From contig JAASTF010000029.1 of assembly GCA_021767525.1 (NCBI GenBank), forward strand, positions 1 through 19,438: a stretch of 19,438 bases of DNA, read 5' to 3'. Each line of letters starts with the position of its first letter. Position 1 is the first letter of the stretch. This DNA is from Paracoccaceae bacterium. Its GTDB lineage: Bacteria > Pseudomonadota > Alphaproteobacteria > Rhodobacterales > Rhodobacteraceae. The position numbers and the translations under genes are program-made. The notes under the pieces were generated by a model. The model worked only from the letters and a program-made list of their open reading frames with translations. It searched no databases and was not told where the DNA came from. Positions 1 to 7,127 of this stretch are shown here, one piece after another.

Positions 1-384
1 ATGGATGTGAAAGGCCCGGCCATGGCCTTCACGCTGTTCCCGGCGGAAATCCCGATGTCGAAGAAGAAATCCTCGACACGTCCGCCGCTGGTGCTCAATG
101 ACCTGCAGGCGGTCGAGCGTGACTTTGCCTTTGTCGTCGATAGCGAGGTCGAGGCGCTGACGCTGGTCAACGCGGCGGCCGGAGCCGACAAGGCGCTGAT
201 CGATCATGTTCGGGTGTTCGACGAATTCATCGGCGGCAGCCTGGGCGAGGGCAAGAAATCGCTGGCCATCACGGTGCGCTTGCAGCCGACCGACAAGACG
301 CTGAAAGAGGCCGATATCGAGGCGGTCAGCCAAAAGATCGTGGAAAAGGTGACAAAGGCCACCGGCGGCACCTTGCGCGGGTAA
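1..384 (+). CDS. pheT: Phenylalanine--tRNA ligase beta subunit, C-terminal part (5' truncated by window edge)
   Basis: This is the last ~127 residues of the beta subunit of phenylalanyl-tRNA synthetase, the cytoplasmic alpha2-beta2 enzyme that charges tRNA-Phe. The visible part is the FDX-ACB (anticodon-binding) domain: it begins around LNDLQAVERDFAFVVD and runs through VRVFDEFIGGSLGEGKKSLA to the end, closing with the family-typical long helix and a TGGTLRG tail. The in-frame ATG at base 1 is a coincidence; a full beta subunit is about 800 residues, so the gene begins well upstream of the window. The stop is TAA at 382-384. The methyltransferase start follows 42 bases later on the same strand, so co-transcription is possible. 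Identification rests on the FDX-ACB pattern. Confidence 0.93.
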   Translation: MDVKGPAMAFTLFPAEIPMSKKKSSTRPPLVLNDLQAVERDFAFVVDSEVEALTLVNAAAGADKALIDHVRVFDEFIGGSLGEGKKSLAITVRLQPTDKTLKEADIEAVSQKIVEKVTKATGGTLRG

Positions 385-426
385 GCGGCCCGGGCGATGC
401 TGTCCCATCGACAACCGGAGGTGGCG

Positions 427-1071
427 ATGACCGGCAGCGCGTTCTGGACGAAGATGGCCCCGCGCTATGCGGCGCAGGCAATGGGCAACCCCGCCGCCTA
501 CGAGGCGTCGCTGGCGCGGATCACCCCGCATCTGCGCGCAGATGCGCATGTGGTGGAACTGGGCTGCGGCACGGCCAGCACGGCGTTGCGCCTGGCCCCC
601 GATGTGGGGACGTATCTGGCGACCGATTATTCCAGCGGCATGATCGCGCAGGCGCAGGCGCGGCTGGATGCCGGTGACCCGCCGCCGAACCTGTCGCTGA
701 TGCAGGCGGGGGTGGGCGAGGCCGATCTGGCCGCGCGCGGCCCCTTCGATGTGGTGCTGGCCTTCAACATGCTGCACCTGTTGACGGATATGCCAGGCGG
801 ACTGGCGTGGATTCGCAATCAGGTAAAACCCGGTGGGCTGTTCATTTCGAAAACCGTGTGCCTGCGGGGCCAAGGCGTGAAGCTGCGTCACCGGCTGATC
901 ATGCTGGCGCTGCCGTTGCTGCAGGCGCTTGGCAAGGCACCGCAGTTCAACCGGCTGTCGCGCGAGGGGCTGGAAGGGGCCATAACTTCGGCTGGGTTCG
1001 AGATCATCGAAACCGGCGATTATCCCGACAGCCCGCCGGGCCGTTTGGTGATCGCGCGCCGCGCCGATTAG
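427..1071 (+). CDS. Class I SAM-dependent methyltransferase
   Basis: A 214-residue Rossmann-fold methyltransferase. Motif I, ELGCGTA, lies at about residues 44-50, the acidic end of strand 2 is ATDYS (D67), the motif IV region is FDVVLAFNMLHLL (107-119), and KPGG (134-137) is the usual turn before strand 5. These bind S-adenosylmethionine. The substrate cannot be read from the sequence; the fold resembles UbiE-like small-molecule methyltransferases. An ATG at 397 is in frame, but I chose ATG 427 because GGAGGTG at 417-423 sits at ideal spacing and the product then starts directly with the FWTKMAPRYA helix typical of the family. It lies 42 bases after pheT and has no clear promoter of its own. 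Confidence 0.88.
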   Translation: MTGSAFWTKMAPRYAAQAMGNPAAYEASLARITPHLRADAHVVELGCGTASTALRLAPDVGTYLATDYSSGMIAQAQARLDAGDPPPNLSLMQAGVGEADLAARGPFDVVLAFNMLHLLTDMPGGLAWIRNQVKPGGLFISKTVCLRGQGVKLRHRLIMLALPLLQALGKAPQFNRLSREGLEGAITSAGFEIIETGDYPDSPPGRLVIARRAD

Positions 1072-1081
1072 GGGCCGCGCG

Positions 1082-1110
1082 TTGCAGCCGCGGGGCAGGG
1101 CGGCTACATC
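1082..1110 (+). promoter_or_regulatory. Candidate sigma-70 promoter for the ytoQ-like/alkA-like/esterase operon
   Basis: TTGCAG at 1082-1087 and TACATC at 1105-1110 are separated by exactly 17 bases, and the ytoQ-like ATG follows 30 bases downstream of the -10. This TTGC..TA form is common ahead of Rhodobacteraceae housekeeping genes. Sequence-only prediction. Confidence 0.45.
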
Positions 1111-1140
1111 TGGCCCGAACGCGAAAGAACGGAGGGCGGA

Positions 1141-1587
1141 ATGCTGAAGGTTTACCTGTCGGGCGAAATCCACACCGATTGGCGCGAGCAGATCATCGAA
1201 GGGGCGCAGGGCCTGGACGTGGAGTTTTCCAGCCCCGTTACAGATCACGCCGCCAGCGACGATTGCGGTGTGGCGATCTTGGGCGCCGAGGATGACAAAT
1301 ATTGGCACGACCACAAGGGCGCGATGGTGAACGCCATCCGCACCCGCAAGGGGCTGGTCGATGCGGATGTGGTCGTCGTGCGGTTCGGCGAGAAATACAA
1401 GCAATGGAACACCGCCTTCGATGCGGGCTATGCCGCCGCCCTGGGCAAGTCGCTGATCATCCTGCAACAGCCCGAGCATGACCACGCGCTGAAAGAAGTC
1501 GATGCCGCCGCGCTGGCCGTGGCGCGTGAACCGGGGCAGGTGGTGCAGATCCTGCGCTATGTCCTGACCGGCCAGCTGCCCGCGTGA
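1141..1587 (+). CDS. YtoQ family protein (nucleoside 2-deoxyribosyltransferase-like)
   Basis: A 148-residue protein of the YtoQ family, which protein-family databases place with the nucleoside 2-deoxyribosyltransferases. Visible hallmarks are the N-terminal YLSGEIHTDWR (residues 5-15), the core strand VDADVVVVRFGEKYKQWN (73-90) and TAFDAGYAAALGKSLI (91-106). In classical deoxyribosyltransferases a Glu before the LGYA-like helix is catalytic; here the aligned residue is Asp94, which I recall as usual in this family. No reaction has been firmly assigned to the family, so base exchange on deoxynucleosides is only a suggestion. ATG 1141 has a good Shine-Dalgarno (GGAGGG at 1132-1137). The stop TGA overlaps the GTG of the glycosylase gene, implying translational coupling and a possible shared role in damaged-base metabolism. 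Confidence 0.87.
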   Translation: MLKVYLSGEIHTDWREQIIEGAQGLDVEFSSPVTDHAASDDCGVAILGAEDDKYWHDHKGAMVNAIRTRKGLVDADVVVVRFGEKYKQWNTAFDAGYAAALGKSLIILQQPEHDHALKEVDAAALAVAREPGQVVQILRYVLTGQLPA

Positions 1588-2210
1588 CGCGGATCATCGA
1601 AACCGATGCGGATGTGGCCGAGGGCGCGGCCTGGCTGGCGGGGCGCTGCCCGCGCATGGCGCATGCCTATGACATCTGCGCGCCGCTGCCCCTGCGGCGC
1701 CGGCCCGACGGCTTCGCCCAACTGCTGAGTGCCATCGTCAGCCAGCAGGTCAGCGTTGCCTCGGCCCGTGCGATCTGGGCCAAGCTGGAGGATGCGGGCC
1801 TGACCACGCCCGACGCCATCCTGGCCCACACAGAGGAAGAGTTGCGCGCCGTGGGCCTGAGCCGCCAGAAAGCCGCCTATGCCCATGCGCTGGCCGCCGC
1901 CGATATCGATTACGGCGCCTTGCGCGACGCGCCCACCGACGAGGTCGTGAAACAGCTGGTCGCGGTCAAGGGCATCGGCGTCTGGACGGCCGAGATCTAT
2001 GCCAAGTTCAGCCTGGGCCATGCCGATGTCTTTGCCGCCGGCGACCTGGCGTTGCAGGAAGGGGCGCGGATGCTCTATGCCCTGTCCGCACGCCCCAGCG
2101 AACGCGCCCTGCGCCAGATGGCCGAGGGATGGTCGCCCTGGCGCTCGGTTGCGGCGCGGATACTTTGGGCCTACTACCATGTGGAAAAGCAACGCGAGGG
2201 GATCGCATGA
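1584..2210 (+). CDS. DNA-3-methyladenine glycosylase II / AlkA-like HhH-GPD DNA glycosylase
   Basis: A 208-residue base-excision repair glycosylase of the HhH-GPD superfamily. It should cleave the N-glycosidic bond of alkylated bases in DNA. The helix-hairpin-helix is seen around LVAVKGIGVWTAEIYA (residues 125-140), and the catalytic aspartate is expected at D154 in DVFAAGDLAL. Upstream, FAQLLSAIVSQQVSVASA (44-61) is the characteristic first core helix. It is shorter than E. coli AlkA (282 residues) because it lacks the N-terminal beta domain, as many AlkA-like proteins do. The start is GTG 1584, overlapping the TGA of the ytoQ-like gene as GTGA; its own stop overlaps the esterase ATG as ATGA. 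Translation of all three genes is therefore likely coupled. No Ada-like regulator or operator is visible here. Confidence 0.9.
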   Translation: MTRIIETDADVAEGAAWLAGRCPRMAHAYDICAPLPLRRRPDGFAQLLSAIVSQQVSVASARAIWAKLEDAGLTTPDAILAHTEEELRAVGLSRQKAAYAHALAAADIDYGALRDAPTDEVVKQLVAVKGIGVWTAEIYAKFSLGHADVFAAGDLALQEGARMLYALSARPSERALRQMAEGWSPWRSVAARILWAYYHVEKQREGIA

Positions 2211-2872
2211 CACGAGTTTTGACCGCCGGCCGCAAGGAACCCGTTTCGGGCAGCACACGCTCGGTCGTGGTGTTTCTGCATGGTTATGGCGCCAACGGCG
2301 CCGACCTGCTGGGGCTGGCCGATGTGCTGGGCGAGCACCTGCCCGACACGCTGTTCGTGGCGCCCGACGCGCCGGAATCGATCCCCGGCATGCCCTTCGG
2401 ATACCAGTGGTTCCCGATCCCCTGGCTGGACGGATCGTCCGAAGAAGAGGCCGCGCGCGGCATGGCGGCGGCGGTGGATGACCTGAACGCATTTCTGGAT
2501 GCGTTGCTGGTGGATGAGGATCTTTTGCCCGAACAGATGGTTTTGTTCGGGTTCAGCCAAGGCACGATGATGAGCCTGCATGTCGCGCCCCGGCGCGAGG
2601 ATGAAATCGCCGGCATCGTCGGCTTTTCCGGCCGCCTGCTGAACCCCGAGCTGCTGGCCGACGAGGTGCAAAGCCGCCCTCCGGTTCTGCTGGTGCATGG
2701 CGATGCCGATGACGTGGTGCCTGTGCAATCGCTCCCTGATGCGGCCGAGGCGCTGCAAAAGGCGGGCTGGCAAGAGGTCTACGCCCATATCATGAAGGGC
2801 ACCGCGCATGGCATCGCGCCCGATGGGTTGTCGGTGGCGCTGGCCTTTATGCGCGACAAGTGCGGGCTGTGA
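2207..2872 (+). CDS. Alpha/beta-hydrolase, phospholipase/carboxylesterase family (YpfH-like)
   Basis: A 221-residue cytoplasmic serine hydrolase. FLHGYGANGADLLGLA (residues 23-38) supplies the oxyanion-hole HGYG. The nucleophile is S117 in GFSQG, the acid is D168 in HGDADDVVP, and the histidine is H201 in GTAHGI, giving a complete Ser-Asp-His triad. The length matches the 200-230 residue carboxylesterase/phospholipase family. The true substrate is unknown; such enzymes hydrolyse short-chain esters or acyl groups. ATG 2207 overlaps the previous stop by ATGA, so it is the last member of the three-gene coupled unit. No signal peptide is present. After its stop there are 215 bases before the next gene, with only a weak 5-bp hairpin (CTGCC at 2928-2932 with GGCAG at 2942-2946). 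Confidence 0.92.
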   Translation: MTRVLTAGRKEPVSGSTRSVVVFLHGYGANGADLLGLADVLGEHLPDTLFVAPDAPESIPGMPFGYQWFPIPWLDGSSEEEAARGMAAAVDDLNAFLDALLVDEDLLPEQMVLFGFSQGTMMSLHVAPRREDEIAGIVGFSGRLLNPELLADEVQSRPPVLLVHGDADDVVPVQSLPDAAEALQKAGWQEVYAHIMKGTAHGIAPDGLSVALAFMRDKCGL

Positions 2873-2964
2873 CGCGCGCGCCTTTTGCGCCCGTGACCGA
2901 ATTCTGAACCCGATCCGCCCCTGTCATCTGCCTGTTTCATTGGCAGGCCAGATTGCCCGTGCGA

Positions 2965-2980
2965 CTACCGTATATCGTAG
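2965..2980. promoter_or_regulatory. Imperfect 16-bp palindrome upstream of the HNH gene promoter
   Basis: The sequence has the form CTAC-NN-TATA-NN-GTAG, with 12 of 16 bases symmetric about a TATA centre. It lies just upstream of the best promoter candidate for the HNH gene, a position suited to a dimeric regulator. I cannot match it to a known operator. Confidence 0.3.
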
Positions 2981-2983
2981 GGC

Positions 2984-3011
2984 TTGCCCCCTTCGAAACG
3001 CGATATATAGT
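2984..3011 (+). promoter_or_regulatory. Candidate promoter for the HNH endonuclease gene
   Basis: TTGCCC at 2984-2989 and TATAGT at 3006-3011 are separated by 16 bases in an otherwise GC-rich region, with a notably AT-rich stretch (3001-3024). The leader to ATG 3088 would be about 70 bases. Sequence-only prediction. Confidence 0.45.
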
Positions 3012-3087
3012 AGACGTATTATTGGGGCGGGCGCGTCCCGCCCTGGTGCAGAGGTTCGATGCAGACAGGGCGGAGGGTGAGTCCCCG

Positions 3088-3672
3088 ATGGATGGTGATT
3101 TCAGGACAGATTTCGTACGAGAACCGGGCGCTCTCAGGCGGCACCCGGCGTTGGTGTTGAACGCGGATTACAGGCCTTTGTCCTACTATCCGCTGTCGCT
3201 TTGGCCCTGGCAGGAGGCGATCAAGGCGGTCTGGCTGGATCGGGTGAACATCGTCGCCGAATACGACGAAACCGTGCGCAGCCCCTCGACGGTGATACGG
3301 ATACCGTCGGTGGTGGTCCTGAAAGACTATGTGAAACCTCAAAAGCGCGTGGCCTTCACGCGCTTTAATCTTTTTCTGCGGGATGAATTCCGCTGCCAGT
3401 ATTGCGGCTCGAAGGGCGAGCTGACATTCGACCACGTGGTGCCGCGCGCCGCCGGGGGCGTGACAAGCTGGGAAAACGTGGTGGCCGCCTGCGCGCCATG
3501 CAATCTGCGCAAGGGGTCGAAAACGCTGCGGCAGGCGGGGCTGCATCTGCGCCGTCCGCCCCGTGCGCCAGCGGCCGAGGAATTGCGCAACATGGGGCGC
3601 AAGTTCCCGCCCGGGCACCTGCACGAAAGCTGGATGGATTTCCTGTATTGGGATGCCGAGCTTGAGGCGTAG
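3088..3672 (+). CDS. HNH endonuclease family protein
   Basis: A 194-residue protein with a zinc-supported HNH nuclease fold. The C-terminal half has C103-x2-C106 (CQYC), the catalytic D115-H116 (TFDHVVPR), N130 (SWENVV), then C135-x2-C138 and N139 (CAPCN). The N-terminal half (ALVLNADYRPLSYYPLSLW, about 21-39) is the conserved domain that precedes HNH in this widespread alphaproteobacterial/cyanobacterial group. Related proteins are chromosomal, solitary and of unknown role; nothing here suggests restriction, phage or intron context. An in-frame ATG at 2953 would add 45 residues, but the added part overlaps the promoter and is not family-like. ATG 3088 has GGAGGG at 3072-3077, about 10 bases away. 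It converges on the bactofilin gene. Confidence 0.88.
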   Translation: MDGDFRTDFVREPGALRRHPALVLNADYRPLSYYPLSLWPWQEAIKAVWLDRVNIVAEYDETVRSPSTVIRIPSVVVLKDYVKPQKRVAFTRFNLFLRDEFRCQYCGSKGELTFDHVVPRAAGGVTSWENVVAACAPCNLRKGSKTLRQAGLHLRRPPRAPAAEELRNMGRKFPPGHLHESWMDFLYWDAELEA

Positions 3673-3695
3673 GCCGACGATCCGCCGAAAAGAAA

Positions 3696-3719
3696 ACGGG
3701 CGCCCGACCGGGCGCCCGT
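3696..3719. terminator. Strong intrinsic terminator between convergent HNH and bactofilin genes
   Basis: A perfect 11-bp inverted repeat (ACGGGCGCCCG and its complement, 2-base spacer) lies between the two convergent stops. Read on the minus strand it is followed by TTTTCTTTTC, so it suits the bactofilin transcript best. On the plus strand the tail (AATGGTTTG) is weak, but it may serve both. Confidence 0.8.
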
Positions 3720-3744
3720 AATGGTTTGATCTGGCGGTGACCGA

Positions 3745-4252
3745 TCAGGCCTTGCCGGCGTCGCCACCCTGGGGCGCGGCTGCGGCGGCCGGGGCCTTGT
3801 TGCCGGGCTTGCCCGACAGAGGATCGTCCTGACGCTGCACCGAGCCTTCGAAATGGGCGCCGGATTCGATGGCGATCGTCTTGTGGATGATGTCACCCTC
3901 GACCCGCGCGGTCGACGACAGGCGCACCTTCAGGCCGCGCACGCGGCCCACGATACGGCCGTTGATGACCACGTCATCGGCGACAACCTCGCCCTTGATG
4001 GTGGCGCTTTCGCCGATCGTCAGCAGGTGGGCGCGAATGTCGCCTTCCACGTTGCCTTCGACCTGGACATCGCCGGTGGTCTTGATGTTGCCCGTGATGT
4101 GCAAATCCGCCGACAGCACCGACGCGGGCGGCTTGGCCTTGGGGGCCGTGCTGGATTTGAAATCGGCCTGGGGCTTGGGCACCGGGCTCGACTCGGGGGC
4201 TGCGGGCTTTGCAGCGTCTGCGGCCTTGGGGCCGGGTTCGTTGATTTTGCTC

Positions 4253-4263
<11 letters not shown>
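3745..4263 (-). CDS. Bactofilin family cytoskeletal protein
   Basis: A 172-residue bactofilin, which polymerises into non-polar membrane-associated filaments that scaffold cell-wall enzymes. The beta-helical core spans about residues 50-142, with repeating turns such as GDVQVEGNVEGDI, ATIKGEVVADDVVINGRIVG and STARVEGDI. Disordered Pro/Ala/Lys-rich tails flank it (10-48 and 145-172), as is usual. The N-terminus MFSKSK resembles the short hydrophobic-plus-basic membrane-targeting sequence of Caulobacter BacA. Its ATG overlaps the end of the M23 peptidase gene by 11 bases, so the two are translated from one message. Known bactofilin/M23 pairs localise a peptidoglycan hydrolase to a growth or constriction site; I infer the same here. 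The strong hairpin at 3696-3719 ends the transcript. Confidence 0.93.
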
Positions 4264-5590
<1,327 letters not shown>

Positions 5591-5649
5591 GAAACCGCCC
5601 CTTGTCCCATTACGGTTTGGGCGCTCCCCCGAAATACGCGCCCATTGGG

Positions 5650-5678
5650 TGATTAACGACAGGTTGCAAGGCGTGCAA
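5650..5678 (-). promoter_or_regulatory. Candidate promoter for the M23 peptidase-bactofilin operon
   Basis: On the minus strand, TTGCAC (5678-5673) and TAATCA (5655-5650) are separated by 17 bases. A start near 5643 would give a leader of about 50 bases to TTG 5590. This supports the short form of the peptidase. Prediction only. Confidence 0.45.
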
Positions 5679-5756
5679 GAATTTTGGCCGCGTGCTCGGT
5701 CAGCCACGGCGATTCGGCAGAAAACCGCCGATTCAGAATGGCTTGCAGGGGATCGG

Positions 5757-6584
5757 TCAGACCGGCCGGGGTGGCGTTTCGTCGGCCAGCGGCCAGTAGA
5801 AATCGGGCGGCAGACCGGCCTCGGCGCGCTTTTCCTCGTTGAACGGCGGCTTTAGCGCGCCGTGGAAATAGGTGCGCACCAGGTCGTGAAACACGTCTTT
5901 TGGGTCAAGGTTGTCGCGCCCGCAAAGAAAGTGGAACCATTTCGAGCCATAGGCGACGTGCCCGACCTCTTCGGCGTAGATCGTTTTCAGGGCATCCACG
6001 GTCTGCGCGTCCTTGGCCTTTTCGAATATGCCTATCATGCCGGGCGTCACGTCCAGCCCGCGCGCCTCAAGCACCATGGGCACCACGGCCAGCCGGCCCA
6101 GCAGATCCTCGGCCGTGTCCTCGGCGGCGCGCCACATGCCGGCATGGGCGGGCAGGGCGCCATAATGGCTGCCCATCGCCTCGAGGCAGTCGCAGACAAG
6201 GTTGAAATGCTTGGACTCTTCATCCGCCGATTTCACCCAGTCATCGTAAAACCCCGGTGGCATCGGCACATGGCCAAAGCGCGCGATGATGTCCCAATGC
6301 AGGTCGACGGCGTTCAGTTCGATATGCGCCACGGCGTGCAGGATGGCGATGCGGCCCTGCGGGCTGCCCGGCTTTCGCTTGGGCACATCTCGCGGGTCCA
6401 GCAATTCGGGCCGGTCCGGGCGGGCCGGCCGCAGGGGCGGGTTGGCGGTGCCCACCGGGATGGGCGTGCCCGCCTGCCGCGCGGCGCGCCACGCCGCCGC
6501 ATGTTCGTGCGACAGCGCGGTTTTCTCGCGCCCATCGGCCGTGGTCAGAACCTCGACCGCCATTTCCGTCAACGTCTTGGTCAC
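5757..6584 (-). CDS. DUF455 family ferritin-like protein (predicted di-iron)
   Basis: A 275-residue protein of the DUF455/COG2833 family. The helical core carries the carboxylate and histidine ligands of a ferritin-like di-iron site: E89 in AHIEL, E123 and H126 in DEESKH, E173 in VLEARG, and E206 and H209 in AEEVGH. No activity is established for the family; an oxidase/oxygenase or iron-handling role is inferred. The frame stays open to 6752, but the extra N-terminus is an out-of-frame copy of the bcp coding region. GTG 6584 overlaps the bcp stop as GTGA, so I take it as the start; the conserved-looking sequence (TLTEMAVEVL) begins at once. It is translationally coupled to the peroxiredoxin gene, suggesting a role in peroxide or iron stress. 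No terminator is evident after its stop. Confidence 0.87.
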   Translation of the reverse strand: MTKTLTEMAVEVLTTADGREKTALSHEHAAAWRAARQAGTPIPVGTANPPLRPARPDRPELLDPRDVPKRKPGSPQGRIAILHAVAHIELNAVDLHWDIIARFGHVPMPPGFYDDWVKSADEESKHFNLVCDCLEAMGSHYGALPAHAGMWRAAEDTAEDLLGRLAVVPMVLEARGLDVTPGMIGIFEKAKDAQTVDALKTIYAEEVGHVAYGSKWFHFLCGRDNLDPKDVFHDLVRTYFHGALKPPFNEEKRAEAGLPPDFYWPLADETPPRPV

Positions 6585-7042
6585 AGGGCTTTCGCGGCCT
6601 CCAGCACCTCTTCGGCGTGGCCGTCGACCTTTACCTTGGGCCAGGCGCGGGCGATCTTGCCCTCGCCGTCGATCAGAAAGGTGCTGCGCTCGATCCCCAT
6701 AAAGGTCTTGCCGTACATCTTTTTTTCTTTCCACACGCCGTAATCCTCGCATGTGGTGCTGTTCTCGTCCGACAGCAGCGGCACGACCAGGTCTTTTTTG
6801 GCCATGAATTTCTCGTGGCTGGCGACGCTGTCCTTCGAAATGCCGAAGACCTGCACGCCCAGATCGAGGAATTGCTGGTAAAGCGCGGAAAAGGCGATAT
6901 TTTCCTTGGTACAGCCCGACGTGTCATCGCGCGGGTAGAAAAATAGCACGACCGGCGCGGGGCGCAGCTGTGACAGGGTGACGACATCGCCGCCATCGCG
7001 CGGCAGGCTGAAATCGGGTGCGGTGTCGGTTTCGGCGACCAT
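6581..7042 (-). CDS. bcp: Thioredoxin-dependent peroxiredoxin, Bcp/PrxQ subfamily
   Basis: A 153-residue cytoplasmic peroxiredoxin that reduces H2O2 and organic hydroperoxides. The active site is FFYPRDDTSGCTKEN with peroxidatic C44 and the conserved Thr/Arg environment (R119 in GIERSTFLID). The resolving Cys found five residues later in E. coli Bcp is Asn here. The only other cysteine is C98 (STTCEDYG), matching the third Cys of the E. coli protein, so it is either a 1-Cys enzyme or uses C98. The frame stays open upstream to 7348, but ATG 7042 gives the family length, and AGGGGAG lies about 9 bases upstream. It is the first gene of a pair with the DUF455 gene and is divergent from the AsmA-like gene with an 85-base gap. 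Confidence 0.92.
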   Translation of the reverse strand: MVAETDTAPDFSLPRDGGDVVTLSQLRPAPVVLFFYPRDDTSGCTKENIAFSALYQQFLDLGVQVFGISKDSVASHEKFMAKKDLVVPLLSDENSTTCEDYGVWKEKKMYGKTFMGIERSTFLIDGEGKIARAWPKVKVDGHAEEVLEAAKAL

Positions 7043-7127
7043 CGGCCATTTCTCCCCTCGTGTGCAAATCGTGAGTTCCATATTAGGACAAGGCAGGCAA
7101 GAATAAAGGCGGCAAGGCAGAGAGCAC
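7043..7127. promoter_or_regulatory. Divergent promoter region between bcp and the AsmA-like gene
   Basis: This 85-base gap must hold start signals for both directions. TAATAT read on the minus strand (7085-7080) is a good -10 for bcp, but its -35 is poor. No clear plus-strand promoter and no OxyR-like operator could be recognised. Confidence 0.35.

Noticed and set aside
1..3. ATG at base 1 as the start of a small complete gene
   Set aside because: The product is the C-terminal FDX-ACB domain of PheT; the true start is outside the window.
2876..2895. GC-rich hairpin just after the esterase stop as a terminator
   Set aside because: Pairing is short and ambiguous (alternating GCGC) and no T-run follows in the right place.
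2953..3087. N-terminal extension of the HNH protein from ATG 2953
   Set aside because: The added segment overlaps the AT-rich promoter and palindrome and does not look like the family, whereas ATG 3088 has a Shine-Dalgarno.
3088..3672. HNH protein as part of a restriction, retron or phage-defence system
   Set aside because: No methyltransferase of DNA type, reverse transcriptase, integrase or other defence gene is adjacent; neighbours are housekeeping genes with the same composition.
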